Assembly (NCBI GenBank): GCA_026419195.1
Contig: JANZZV010000003.1
Coordinates: forward strand, 209,903 to 273,902
Direction: 5' to 3'
Origin: Fervidobacterium sp.
Lineage (GTDB): Bacteria; Thermotogota; Thermotogae; Thermotogales; Fervidobacteriaceae
DNA: 64,000 nt
Below are positions 1 to 8,237 of the stretch, piece after piece. Numbering within the stretch: the stretch's first letter is position 1; every line of letters begins with the position of its first letter. The notes under the pieces were generated by a model that worked only from the letters and a program-made list of their open reading frames with translations, ran no database searches and was not told where the DNA came from. A program made the position numbers and the translations under genes.

Positions 1-2
1 AT

Positions 3-1643
3 GAATTTGCACTTTCTCTCACAGACGAATTCAACCTAATACACCAAGACGGCTTTAACGGCGATGGTAGTGTCACAGGTCTGAAATTTTTCAACGACAT
101 AGAAGCTGAAAGGATAAAGGATTCTGTTCTTTACAGGCTTGCGGGTGCAAAACGAGTAGAAAACGGACCTATTAACTTTATATCTGGTATGAGTGATAGG
201 TTTAATATTTCAGATATTACTACAAAACCCTTTATCGAGAAGGGTGCTATAGTATTTTTCAATGGAATCAACAAGATTTTCTCAGCACGTGTTAATCCTT
301 ACGATGATGTAGAAGACTTCCAAAATACGCTAAACAATATCACAGACAGATGGTTTGATTTAAAGGTAAGTGCACATGGTGATGGTGGTTACAGACTGTA
401 TTTTGAATCGTCTCAAAATCTTAGAAATACATTAGCATTGGATTTTAATGGAAATATGTTCAATACAATGGGTTTTGCAACAAAAAATGTTGACGTATTT
501 GCGATGGATAGAAGAGATTTTAAAATAAAACCAGGTCAGTACAAAATAGCGATTAATGGTACTGAAGAGAATATAATCATAACAAACACAACAACCTTGG
601 AGGATTTAGCAAATCAACTTAACACTCACTTTGGTTCACACATAGTAGCGTATGTACACGATGATAAGTTGCTAATAATACCAACCAAAGCAAATGAATT
701 TGACATAAAGAGGCTGAAAATTAGCGACTCTGGTGGGTTATTTACACAAGCAAACTTACACATAGAAACTTACAAAGCATTGGACACGGGGAAAGAGACA
801 CTTGAGAATATTCTAAACCGTGCACAAGCGTTTTCTATAAGAATAGGCGCAACGGAGATTCGCATAGATCCAACAAAGATGACTATCAGAGACCTTGCTG
901 ATAAAATAAACGAAACGAATACTGGAATAATAGCAGAAGTTACACCACACAGTAAGTTCGTGTTGAGGGGTTCAAGATCCTTGGGATTTGAGTTAAAAAA
1001 AGTTGTACAAGGCCCAGAGGCATTGTGGACAGCACTTGGCTTTATTGATCCGGACGGAATTTCTGCAAACGACTGGGATGAAGGTTTTGTTTTTATCAAT
1101 CCGTTTGAAAAACCAGAAGATCAAAGAATTAGGTATATAAAAGCAGACGCATTGTTTATCGACCGACAACTTCCAAAAGATCCTTACAGATTTGTAGAAA
1201 AATTGGCAGTAAACTCAACAATTAAAAGTAACCCGGAGACCTTAGCTGTAGATATTGGTTATACGGAAGAAAATCCAAACTGGGATGCAAAAGTATTCAA
1301 ACCATCAGGACGTGCAAATACAAAAATTGTTGAACTACTTTCAGCACTAAGAAATAAGAAATTACTCAACGATGGTTTGGAATCTTTTAACGAATATCTC
1401 GGTAGCATCGTTGCAGAGCTTGGTGTCGAGAGTGAGACAGCAATGAAAATAAAGAGTAATACAGATCTAATGAAAAAAGAAATAGATGGTGAAAGAGAAC
1501 GAGTCAAAGGGGTATCACTCGATGAAGAAATGGCAAATATGATTAAATACCAACAAGCATTCAATGCAGCTGCTCGTGTCATGACAGCAGTAGATGATAT
1601 GATATCAAGAGTTATAGACAGACTCGGATTAGTCGGAAGATAG
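3..1643 (+). CDS. flgK: Flagellar hook-associated protein 1 (FlgK), 5' end cut by the window
   Basis: The reading frame is open from the first bases of the window to the TAG at 1641-1643, so about 546 residues of the C-terminal part are present and the start lies upstream. FlgK forms the first of two junction rings between flagellar hook and filament. The final 40 residues carry the conserved amphipathic helix of hook/junction proteins (around MIKYQQAFNAAARVMTAVDD), which pairs with the N-terminal helix in the assembled ring. The immediate downstream gene is flgL, the usual order for the two junction proteins, and the gap of 25 bases suggests one transcript. The middle part is poorly conserved, as is normal for this family. 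Confidence 0.92.
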   Translation, partial: EFALSLTDEFNLIHQDGFNGDGSVTGLKFFNDIEAERIKDSVLYRLAGAKRVENGPINFISGMSDRFNISDITTKPFIEKGAIVFFNGINKIFSARVNPYDDVEDFQNTLNNITDRWFDLKVSAHGDGGYRLYFESSQNLRNTLALDFNGNMFNTMGFATKNVDVFAMDRRDFKIKPGQYKIAINGTEENIIITNTTTLEDLANQLNTHFGSHIVAYVHDDKLLIIPTKANEFDIKRLKISDSGGLFTQANLHIETYKALDTGKETLENILNRAQAFSIRIGATEIRIDPTKMTIRDLADKINETNTGIIAEVTPHSKFVLRGSRSLGFELKKVVQGPEALWTALGFIDPDGISANDWDEGFVFINPFEKPEDQRIRYIKADALFIDRQLPKDPYRFVEKLAVNSTIKSNPETLAVDIGYTEENPNWDAKVFKPSGRANTKIVELLSALRNKKLLNDGLESFNEYLGSIVAELGVESETAMKIKSNTDLMKKEIDGERERVKGVSLDEEMANMIKYQQAFNAAARVMTAVDDMISRVIDRLGLVGR

Positions 1644-1668
1644 TAGGAACAACAATGGAGGGATGATT

Positions 1669-2562
1669 ATGCGTATAACAAATAACATGATAAATGAACG
1701 GTCTTTGTTTAATATACAACAAAGTTTATACAGAATTGCTCGTATGCACGATAAGCTATCGTCAGGTAAGGAAGTTCAATATCCAAGCGATGATGCAGTT
1801 ATCGCAACGCGTGCTTCGAACATATCAAGCCGTTTGAGGGAACTTGAACAATTTAAAAGGAACGTTGATCATATAAACAATTTTGTTCAATCTTACGACA
1901 CAACTTTGCAGGAATTATCTGAGCTTTACCACAGAGTACGCGAACTAATGGTAAGAGGTGCAAATGGAACAAATACAGCAGATGAGAGAAACGCTATCGC
2001 TGCTGAGTTGAAAGCTTTGAAAGAACACCTAATAGAAGTGGCAAACACGAGGGTAGGAGATGAATTTATCTTTGGTGGCGCAAGATCAGAATTAAGACCC
2101 GTAGATGAAAATGGAAATATATCAACACCCATCGAGGCAAATGTTAGAAGAAGGGCAAATGTACTTGGATACAGCATAACTTACGGTGTAACAGTGTACG
2201 ACGTATTCACATTGAGTAATGGAAAGACCGTTTTTTCGACTATCGATGATGCAATTCAAGCCTTAAATGAAGGTAATGAGCAAAAACTTTCTGAGATATC
2301 ACTCAAAGAGATTGGTGTACTTGAAAAATCTGTAATGGAACACTTCGCAAGCGTTGGCTCAACTTCAAGAATGGCAGAGATGGTGTCATCAAGAATAGAT
2401 GACTTAAAACTCTTTAACACCGAATATCTCTCAAAAGAACAAGATGCTGACCTGACAAAAATCTTAACTGATTTATCAATGCAGCAATCAGTCCTTCAAG
2501 CAGCACTTAAATCCGCAGCAATGGCCATTCAAAAATCCTTAGTTGATTTTGTAGGAGGATAG
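1669..2562 (+). CDS. flgL: Flagellar hook-associated protein 3 (FlgL)
   Basis: This encodes the second hook-filament junction protein, 297 residues. The N-terminus (MRITNNMINERSLFNIQ) and the coiled region with LSSGKEVQYPSDD are typical of the flagellin/FlgL D0-D1 domain, and the last 60 residues form the matching C-terminal helix. An ATG at 1663 is in frame but directly abuts the ribosome binding site GGAGGG (1657-1662), so the ATG at 1669, six bases away, is the better start. The next gene begins four bases after the stop with its own AGGAGG inside the end of flgL, so they are likely co-transcribed, at least until the hairpin at 2638. Confidence 0.93.
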   Translation: MRITNNMINERSLFNIQQSLYRIARMHDKLSSGKEVQYPSDDAVIATRASNISSRLRELEQFKRNVDHINNFVQSYDTTLQELSELYHRVRELMVRGANGTNTADERNAIAAELKALKEHLIEVANTRVGDEFIFGGARSELRPVDENGNISTPIEANVRRRANVLGYSITYGVTVYDVFTLSNGKTVFSTIDDAIQALNEGNEQKLSEISLKEIGVLEKSVMEHFASVGSTSRMAEMVSSRIDDLKLFNTEYLSKEQDADLTKILTDLSMQQSVLQAALKSAAMAIQKSLVDFVGG

Positions 2563-2565
2563 TGA

Positions 2566-3234
2566 ATGAGAAAAAATCCAAACAATTTTTCAAGCAGTAT
2601 AATAAAAGATATACTAACCGTTGACATAAAATCACATAAGCCGACGCATGCGTCGGCTTTTTTAGTCTGGTGTTCAAAACCTACAGCAGATGTAAAAAGA
2701 GTAATCGAGCTTGGCAGTGGTACTGGAATAGTTGCGTTTTCCATTGCTAAATTGTATAATCTTACTGTTGATGGAATTGAATTACAAAGTAAACTTTTTG
2801 AACTTGCTGTCAAAGGTATTGAACTCAACAAACTTCAAGAAAAAGTAAATTTCTACAATCTCGATATAAAAGAAGTGAGAAAGTATTTTAAGAGTGAAAG
2901 TTACGATATGGTTGTTTCAAATCTTCCTTTTCATATAGGTAAACATAGTTCTGATGAGATAAGAAAAATATCTAGAAGTGCGGATTTTGGAACAATCGAT
3001 CATTTTGTAAGAGCTGCATTTTATTTGCTAAGAAACAAAGGGACTTTCGTGTTTGTATCGTCACCAAAGATACTTGTTTACCTTTTAGAAAAGCTTTCAC
3101 AACAAAGGTTAATCACTCAAAAAATGGTATTCTTTCACGGAAATATTAATAAACCTGCCAAATTAGTAGCACTCCGCGGTAAGAAAAACGGTGGATACAA
3201 TTTAATTGTTGAGCACGTAACTGAAAATGACTAA
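2566..3234 (+). CDS. Class I SAM-dependent methyltransferase, TrmN6/YfiC-like
   Basis: A 222-residue Rossmann-fold methyltransferase. Motif I is VIELGSGTG near residue 47, followed by an acidic residue at the end of strand 2 (DGIELQ), and the N6-adenine/glutamine type motif IV appears as NLPF near residue 118, a variant of the usual NPPY/NPPF. This resembles the enzymes that methylate N6 of A37 in tRNA1(Val) (TrmN6), but the loop differs enough that the substrate is not certain. The start at 2566 has AGGAGG seven bases upstream, four bases after flgL. Codons 25-33 form a perfect terminator-like palindrome (see 2638-2664), so expression may depend on translation keeping that hairpin open. Alternatives are a protein-glutamine or rRNA methyltransferase. 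Confidence 0.72.
   Translation: MRKNPNNFSSSIIKDILTVDIKSHKPTHASAFLVWCSKPTADVKRVIELGSGTGIVAFSIAKLYNLTVDGIELQSKLFELAVKGIELNKLQEKVNFYNLDIKEVRKYFKSESYDMVVSNLPFHIGKHSSDEIRKISRSADFGTIDHFVRAAFYLLRNKGTFVFVSSPKILVYLLEKLSQQRLITQKMVFFHGNINKPAKLVALRGKKNGGYNLIVEHVTEND
2638..2664 (+). terminator. Terminator-like hairpin inside a coding region
   Basis: AAGCCGACGC and GCGTCGGCTT meet around a central AT as a perfect palindrome, and TTTTTT follows directly. This has all parts of a Rho-independent terminator for the flgK-flgL transcript, but lies about 75 bases inside the next reading frame. The opposite strand lacks an equally long T tract. Function is inferred from the sequence only. Confidence 0.6.
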
Positions 3235-3257
3235 CACTTGAAGTGGGGGATGAGACT

Positions 3258-4547
3258 GTGGTAGAAAGATACGCGTTAGAACCTTTGAAAAGCATTTGGA
3301 CACTGAAAGCTCAATATGAAAGATGGCTCGAGGTTGAATTGGCTGTTGTTGAAGCATACGAAGAAAAAGGAATTGCTCCCCGTGGAACCACACAAAGTAT
3401 TAAGGAAAAGGCAGTTATAGATGTTGATGATATACTTGAAATAGAGAAATCCGTTGACCACGACGTAATTGCTTTTATAAAATCTGTAACCAAAAATATG
3501 AAAGATGAAGCAAGATTTTTTCATTATGGTTTAACTTCTTCTGATGTAGTTGATACAGCAAACTCTCTTGCACTTACCAGATGCTTAGACATTATAACCA
3601 ATGCTGCCGAAAGACTAAAAGACACTTTATACGAAAATGCCTTAAAATACAAAGAGTTACCAACAATAGGCAGAACTCACGGAGTTCACGCCGAACCCAC
3701 TTCATTTGGTTTAAAATTCTTGTCATGGTATGCAGAACTTCTAAGAGATATTGATAGAATAAAAGCTGTGCGCAAAGAAATAGCTGTTGGTAAACTAAGT
3801 GGTGCGGTTGGAAATTATGCAAATATAGATCCGGAGATTGAAGAAATAGCTCTGAAAAAACTAGGGTTAAAACCAACACCCGTGGCTACTCAAGTTATTT
3901 CAAGAGACTATATAGCCCATATGCTTTCAACATTTGCACTTGTAGCGGGTTTAATAGAACGTATAGCAATAGAAATAAGACATCTTCAAAAAACAGAAGT
4001 GTTGGAAGCGATGGAACCATTTAAAGAAGGTCAGAGAGGTTCATCAGCAATGCCTCATAAGAAAAATCCAATACTTTGTGAAAGGCTATCAGGAATGGCA
4101 AGGCTAATGAGAAGTTACGCTCAAGTAGGTTTTGAGAATATGGCACTTTGGCATGAGAGAGACATATCGCATTCTTGCACGGAAAGATATATCCTTCCAG
4201 ATGCTACAATGACTATTTACTATATGATAGAAAAAACAGAATACCTAATTAGAAACCTTAGGATATTTGAAGAAAAAGTGATTGAAAATATGAACTTGAC
4301 AAAAGGTTTAGTATATTCACAAAGAGTTTTATTAGCCTTAATTGATGCCGGGATGAGTCGCGAACAAGCTTACAACATTGTTCAAAAACATGCGTTAAAG
4401 TGTTGGGAAAGTGGTGAAAGTTTTAAAAAATCTTTGGAAAGTGATGAACTTATAATAAAATACTTAGGTAACAAAATTAACGAGCTTTTCAAGCCTGATT
4501 TTTACTTAAGAAACGTTAATTACATATACTCAAGGTTCGATGAATAA
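3258..4547 (+). CDS. purB: Adenylosuccinate lyase
   Basis: This fumarase/aspartase-superfamily enzyme acts twice in purine synthesis: it releases fumarate from SAICAR to give AICAR and from adenylosuccinate to give AMP. The 429-residue length is usual. Visible motifs are TIGRTHGVHAEPT with the catalytic-site histidine and the family signature SAMPHKKNP at residues 263-271, whose flexible loop holds the catalytic serine. A GTG at 3243 is in frame but overlaps the GGGGG ribosome binding site; the GTG at 3258 gives MVERYALEP, the N-terminus expected for Thermotogales PurB, with good spacing. It is followed by a strong terminator and no other purine gene is adjacent. Confidence 0.95.
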   Translation: MVERYALEPLKSIWTLKAQYERWLEVELAVVEAYEEKGIAPRGTTQSIKEKAVIDVDDILEIEKSVDHDVIAFIKSVTKNMKDEARFFHYGLTSSDVVDTANSLALTRCLDIITNAAERLKDTLYENALKYKELPTIGRTHGVHAEPTSFGLKFLSWYAELLRDIDRIKAVRKEIAVGKLSGAVGNYANIDPEIEEIALKKLGLKPTPVATQVISRDYIAHMLSTFALVAGLIERIAIEIRHLQKTEVLEAMEPFKEGQRGSSAMPHKKNPILCERLSGMARLMRSYAQVGFENMALWHERDISHSCTERYILPDATMTIYYMIEKTEYLIRNLRIFEEKVIENMNLTKGLVYSQRVLLALIDAGMSREQAYNIVQKHALKCWESGESFKKSLESDELIIKYLGNKINELFKPDFYLRNVNYIYSRFDE

Positions 4548-4550
4548 ATA

Positions 4551-4584
4551 AAAAACGGGCATCGTAGACGATGCCCATTTATAT
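4551..4584. terminator. Bidirectional terminator between convergent genes
   Basis: The perfect inverted repeat GGGCATCG-TAGA-CGATGCCC (4557-4576) is flanked by A/T tracts on both sides. It can end purB transcription on the plus strand and, with the longer T run, the small gene at 4604 on the minus strand. Confidence 0.85.
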
Positions 4585-4603
4585 TTACCTACCCTTTTAA
4601 AGA

Positions 4604-4888
4604 TTACTGGTTTGGAGTTGCTTCTTGAGTTGGTGTCCCTTCCATTGTTGTTTCCACAGGTGTTGCTTGTTCTGTTGTTGCTGGAGTGGTTTCTTCTGTT
4701 GTCGTTTCTTGCGTTGTAACTTCTTCTGTTGTTGTTTCTACTGGTGTTGCTTCTTCAACTGCTGTACTTGTTGCTTCTTCTGTCGTAGCACTAGCTTTTC
4801 CTCTGTTAGCCGCAACTGCCCAGATGATAGCCACAACGATGATAGCAATAACTATGAGTGTTACTGTAAGACCTTTTTTGGATGCCAT
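4604..4888 (-). CDS. Small membrane-anchored Thr/Glu-rich low-complexity protein
   Basis: No family recognised. The 94-residue product starts MASKKG, has one hydrophobic helix (about residues 8-26, ending AVAANRGK) and then a tail of about 65 residues made almost only of Thr, Glu, Val, Ala, Pro and Gln. The tail holds two imperfect copies of a unit containing ATPVETT. The helix without a cleavage site or lipobox suggests an N-terminal anchor with the acidic, Thr-rich tail outside the cytoplasm, as in stalk or O-glycosylated surface segments; this is inference. The start at 4888 has GGGAGG upstream and a good promoter about 60 bases ahead, so the longer in-frame start at 4942 is unlikely. It is a single-gene transcript. 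Confidence 0.7.
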   Translation of the reverse strand: MASKKGLTVTLIVIAIIVVAIIWAVAANRGKASATTEEATSTAVEEATPVETTTEEVTTQETTTEETTPATTEQATPVETTMEGTPTQEATPNQ

Positions 4889-4951
4889 AACTCCAACCTC
4901 CCTATAGAAATATTGAGTTTTCATCACCTTAGTGTCAAACACTTCGTGCTT

Positions 4952-4979
4952 ATTATACCATTAGACAAGTTACTTTCAA
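4952..4979 (-). promoter_or_regulatory. Sigma70-type promoter for the Thr/Glu-rich protein
   Basis: On the minus strand TTGAAA (4979-4974) and TATAAT (4957-4952) are separated by 16 bases. The predicted start of transcription leaves a leader of about 55 bases before the ATG at 4888. Confidence 0.7.
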
Positions 4980-5226
4980 TGGTCCATTCGTGAAAAATGT
5001 TTGTTACATCCATATTAATCATATTCTGAATCCATGGTTTAATGAAGCATTTAGAAATTTACTTAATTTATTTACAAAGGAATATCCTATCTATATTTTT
5101 TCTTGGACTGAAATTTTAATGGTTTATCAAAGTGAGCATACTTAAGCAAACAAACGAGAAAGCGAGCATAAGATAAGTACAAGATAACATTTATTAATAG
5201 CATTTGAACTCTGTTAACTTGGAAAT
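4980..5226. other. Intergenic region with a 12-base direct repeat
   Basis: No gene is supported here. The only structure seen is AAAGTGAGCATA at 5129-5140 and AAAGCGAGCATA at 5159-5170, 11 of 12 bases identical and exactly 30 bases apart, ending about 57 bases upstream of the -35 box of the ornithine operon. The spacing is close to three helical turns, as for paired operators, but no regulator is known. Confidence 0.3.
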
Positions 5227-5256
5227 TTGAAAAATGGATGTAAAATTCTGTAAAAT
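5227..5256 (+). promoter_or_regulatory. Probable promoter of the ornithine degradation operon
   Basis: TTGAAA (5227-5232) and TAAAAT (5251-5256) are separated by 18 bases. The leader of about 85 bases to the ord start contains a small hairpin, GTATAC-CTTT-GTATAC, near 5297-5314. No B12 riboswitch-like elements were found in it. Confidence 0.5.
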
Positions 5257-5349
5257 ATTAACAAGCAGATTTTTTTGAACACGATTAGCAATCTCGTTGT
5301 ATACCTTTGTATACTTCTAAAATTTGGAAAAAAAAAGGAGGTTTCAAAT

Positions 5350-6360
5350 ATGCGTATAGTAACTTGGGGATTTGGAGCAATGGGCAGGGGCATTGCAAAG
5401 AATATTGTAGATAGCAAATTTATGAAGCTTGTTGGGGTAATTGACAAAAATCCAGAGTTTATTGGTAAAGACGTAGGAGATTTATTGGGAACTGGAAGTT
5501 ACGGTGTAAGAGTTAGAGATTCAATAGATGTTATTGAAGAATCGAATCCCGATCTTGTTGTTATAGCAACAAGTTCTTTCGTCAAAGATGTGTTACCACA
5601 GGTAGAATACGCTGTGAAAAACCACGCAAATGTAATCACTATTGCTGAAGAAATGGCTTTTCCTTTTGATTCACATCCAGAAGAATCATTGTATATGGAT
5701 AGCTTAGCAAAAAGATACGGCGTTACGATCCTTGGTACAGGAGTTAATCCCGGATTTGTATTGGACACCCTCATAATAGCGTTGACAGGTGTATGTACAA
5801 GAATTAACAAGATAGTAGCGAAGAGAATAAACGACCTTTCACCATTTGGCAAGACAGTTATGGAAACACAAGGTGTTGGAACAACTTTAGAACAATTCGA
5901 AGATGGCTTGAAAAAAGGAACTATAGTCGGACATATTGGTTTTCCACAAAGTATATCGATGATTTCAAGAGCACTTGGTTGGAAGATAACAAGAATAGAG
6001 GAGGAAAGGAAACCTATTATATCAAATGTTTATAGAGAAACTCCGGTTGTAAAGGTCCAACCCGGAATGGTTGCAGGTTGTAATCATTCTGCTAAAGCAT
6101 ACATTGGTGATGAATGCGTTATAGAACTCTACCACCCACAGCAAATTCACCCACATCTTGAAGGTGTGGAAACTGGAGACTATATAGAAATCCACGGTGA
6201 TATAAACATAAACCTTGCTATAAAGCCAGAAATTCCTGGTGGAAAAGCAACTATTGCAATAGCTACAAATATGATCCCCATTGTAATAGATGCTCAACCT
6301 GGTTTGAAATGTATGGCTGACTTACCAGTTCCAAGGTCGATTCTCTGTCAGATAAGATGA
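5350..6360 (+). CDS. ord: 2,4-diaminopentanoate dehydrogenase
   Basis: This NAD(P)-dependent enzyme oxidatively deaminates (2R,4S)-2,4-diaminopentanoate to 2-amino-4-oxopentanoate, the third step of oxidative ornithine degradation. The 336-residue protein has an N-terminal dinucleotide-binding motif ([13 protein letters not shown], residues about 6-18) and the dihydrodipicolinate reductase-like fold with [11 protein letters not shown] near residue 137. Identity is strongly supported by context: it leads an operon with both subunits of 2-amino-4-ketopentanoate thiolase and both subunits of D-ornithine 4,5-aminomutase. The ATG at 5350 lies 8 bases after AAAAGGAGG; upstream in-frame codons have no ribosome binding site. 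Confidence 0.92.
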   Translation: MRIVTWGFGAMGRGIAKNIVDSKFMKLVGVIDKNPEFIGKDVGDLLGTGSYGVRVRDSIDVIEESNPDLVVIATSSFVKDVLPQVEYAVKNHANVITIAEEMAFPFDSHPEESLYMDSLAKRYGVTILGTGVNPGFVLDTLIIALTGVCTRINKIVAKRINDLSPFGKTVMETQGVGTTLEQFEDGLKKGTIVGHIGFPQSISMISRALGWKITRIEEERKPIISNVYRETPVVKVQPGMVAGCNHSAKAYIGDECVIELYHPQQIHPHLEGVETGDYIEIHGDININLAIKPEIPGGKATIAIATNMIPIVIDAQPGLKCMADLPVPRSILCQIR

Positions 6361-6453
6361 AATGGTTAGAAAATAATTGCTTCTTAATATTTAATCTTTT
6401 CGTGCCGGATTTCGGACATTAATTCCGGATTCCGGGGGCTGGAGGTGTGTTTC

Positions 6454-6762
6454 ATGGAAGCAAGAAAAGGTGACTGGGTACAGATTGAGATCATGATACT
6501 TACTCCTCAAGAACGTGCCCCACAGGTACCAGAGGATACAAAAAAGGTACCGTTAATGATGCGCGTAAAGGGATTTCTTATGGACGAAAGTGCTGCAATT
6601 GGTCAAATGGTTACCATTCAAACCATGACAAAACGACTAATCACAGGAAAATTGGTCGCAATAAATCCAAAATACGAACACGATTTTGGTGAACCAGTAC
6701 CAGAATTGATAACTATTGGTATGGAATTACGTGATTTTTTAACAGGTGGTGAGGATAAATGA
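6454..6762 (+). CDS. ortA: 2-amino-4-ketopentanoate thiolase, alpha subunit
   Basis: OrtA is the small partner of OrtB; together they split 2-amino-4-oxopentanoate with CoA into acetyl-CoA and D-alanine. The 102-residue product has the family pattern KKGDWV-type N-terminus (here RKGDWVQIE), ERAPQVPEDTKKVPL and the conserved C-terminal PELITIG segment. The ATG at 6454 is seven bases after GGAGGTG; the GTG at 6445 overlaps that site and is rejected. The stop overlaps the ortB start (ATGA), so the two subunits are translationally coupled. The 90 bases before the gene contain an unusually GC-rich patch with repeated CCGGATT. Confidence 0.9.
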   Translation: MEARKGDWVQIEIMILTPQERAPQVPEDTKKVPLMMRVKGFLMDESAAIGQMVTIQTMTKRLITGKLVAINPKYEHDFGEPVPELITIGMELRDFLTGGEDK

Positions 6763-8180
6763 CTAAGGACAATTCGTACACCGCTGTTATGGCACGTCGT
6801 GCTGAAATAATGAGAAAAGCCGTCGGTATAGACTACGAGAAATTTATAATAAAAGGATTTGCATTTGATTATGAGAAAATGATGAGAGAAGTTGGTTATT
6901 CTATCGAGGAAGTAAAAAAGATTCAAGCAGAGACATGTGTTGGTAACACACCTCTTGTTGAACTCAAGAATATAAATAAGCTCATAAAAAAGCTAGCTCC
7001 TGCAGGAAAAGGTGCAAGAATATTTCTCAAAGATGAAGCAGTAAATCCTTCTGGAAGTTTTAAAGATAGACGGGCTGCGATCAGTGTTTATCACGCTCAA
7101 AAGCTTGGATATAAGGGTGTAATCGCAGCAACAAGCGGTAATTATGGAGCAGCAGTTGCTTCGCAAGCGGCGAAAAGGGGATTAAAATGCATTATAGTTC
7201 AAGAATGTTACGATAGCCAATGGAGGGGTCAACCTGAAATATTAGAGAAAGGAAGGGCCTGTGAAGCTTACGGGGCTGAAGTCGTTCAATTGACAGTAGG
7301 ACCTGAGCTTTTTTATTACACTCTTTTGCTGTTGGAAGAAACCGGTTACTTCAACGCATCACTTTATTCTCCCTATGCAATTGCCGGTATAGAAACACTT
7401 GGTTATGAAATAGCTGAACAGATGAAAGAACTTACCGGTAGATTTCCAGATGCTGTTGTTGTAACACACGCTGGTGGTGGCCTCATCACTGGGACTGCAC
7501 GCGGACTTAAAAAGGCTGGCGCAACTCTGACAAAGATAATAGGTGCAAGCGTTGATTTAAGAGGATTACATATGGCAAGTGACAGCGATTTCAACAAAAA
7601 ATACTTCACCACTGGCCATACAGGATTTGGTATACCATTTGCCGTATTTCCAGACAGATCTGATGTTCCCAAGAATGCGGCAAGACCTCTCAGATATATG
7701 GATAAATATGTTCTTGTAACTCAGGGAGAAGTATTTTATGTAACGGAGATGCTTGCACAACTTGAAGGGTTACAACGTGGACCTGCTGGAAATACTTCGC
7801 TCACTGCTGCCATCGCTCTTGCACTTGAGATGGATGAAGACCAAACCATAGTGGTAAACGAAACTGAATACACAGGCGCTGGTAAATTACCGTCTGCACA
7901 GCTTACTTTTGCGAAAAGAATGGGAATGATTATAAAAAGAGGAGATCCTATCAAAGAAGATAAACCTGGACAGGTAATAGTTATACCTGAGCATCCATCA
8001 CAGATCAGATACATTGAGTATCCTATCGAAGAAATGAAGAAAAGTTATATAAAAGAACTTATAAAACGTGAAGCAAGGAATAATTTTACAAAAGAGGAGA
8101 TAGAATTTCTTAAAGAAGATCTAAGGGCCACAGAAGAAGAAATTAACGAATGGATAAAGACAGTTAGTCTCCAGCAATGA
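6759..8180 (+). CDS. ortB: 2-amino-4-ketopentanoate thiolase, beta subunit (PLP enzyme)
   Basis: OrtB is the catalytic, pyridoxal-phosphate-dependent subunit of the thiolase that yields acetyl-CoA and alanine from 2-amino-4-oxopentanoate. The 473-residue sequence has the fold-type II (threonine synthase/cysteine synthase-like) layout: PLP lysine K102 in SGSFKDRR, and the phosphate-cradle type loops ATSGNYGAA near residue 125 and HAGGGLITG near residue 239. It overlaps ortA by four bases and is followed 57 bases later by oraS. The annotation rests on the operon context, since fold-type II enzymes alone are hard to tell apart. Confidence 0.9.
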   Translation: MTKDNSYTAVMARRAEIMRKAVGIDYEKFIIKGFAFDYEKMMREVGYSIEEVKKIQAETCVGNTPLVELKNINKLIKKLAPAGKGARIFLKDEAVNPSGSFKDRRAAISVYHAQKLGYKGVIAATSGNYGAAVASQAAKRGLKCIIVQECYDSQWRGQPEILEKGRACEAYGAEVVQLTVGPELFYYTLLLLEETGYFNASLYSPYAIAGIETLGYEIAEQMKELTGRFPDAVVVTHAGGGLITGTARGLKKAGATLTKIIGASVDLRGLHMASDSDFNKKYFTTGHTGFGIPFAVFPDRSDVPKNAARPLRYMDKYVLVTQGEVFYVTEMLAQLEGLQRGPAGNTSLTAAIALALEMDEDQTIVVNETEYTGAGKLPSAQLTFAKRMGMIIKRGDPIKEDKPGQVIVIPEHPSQIRYIEYPIEEMKKSYIKELIKREARNNFTKEEIEFLKEDLRATEEEINEWIKTVSLQQ

Positions 8181-8237
8181 TTAAATGCTTTTTCAAATTT
8201 TGCAAATTCATACTAAAACACCAAAGGAGGTATATTT

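Noticed and set aside
4625-4993. A cysteine-rich plus-strand frame of about 120 codons opposite the Thr/Glu-rich gene
   Set aside because: The cysteines come from reading the Thr/Glu repeat codons backwards (GTT/TCT-type triplets). No ribosome binding site or promoter exists for it.
4933-5145. A stretch of about 70 codons without stop on the plus strand, containing tryptophans, upstream of the ornithine operon
   Set aside because: It has no start codon with a ribosome binding site, overlaps a convincing minus-strand promoter, and resembles no family I recognise. A gene remnant is possible but cannot be supported.
5256-5349. Cobalamin riboswitch in front of the B12-dependent pathway operon
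   Set aside because: The leader is too short and lacks the conserved B12-box-like sequence; only a small GTATAC hairpin is present. The 57 bases before oraS also hold none.
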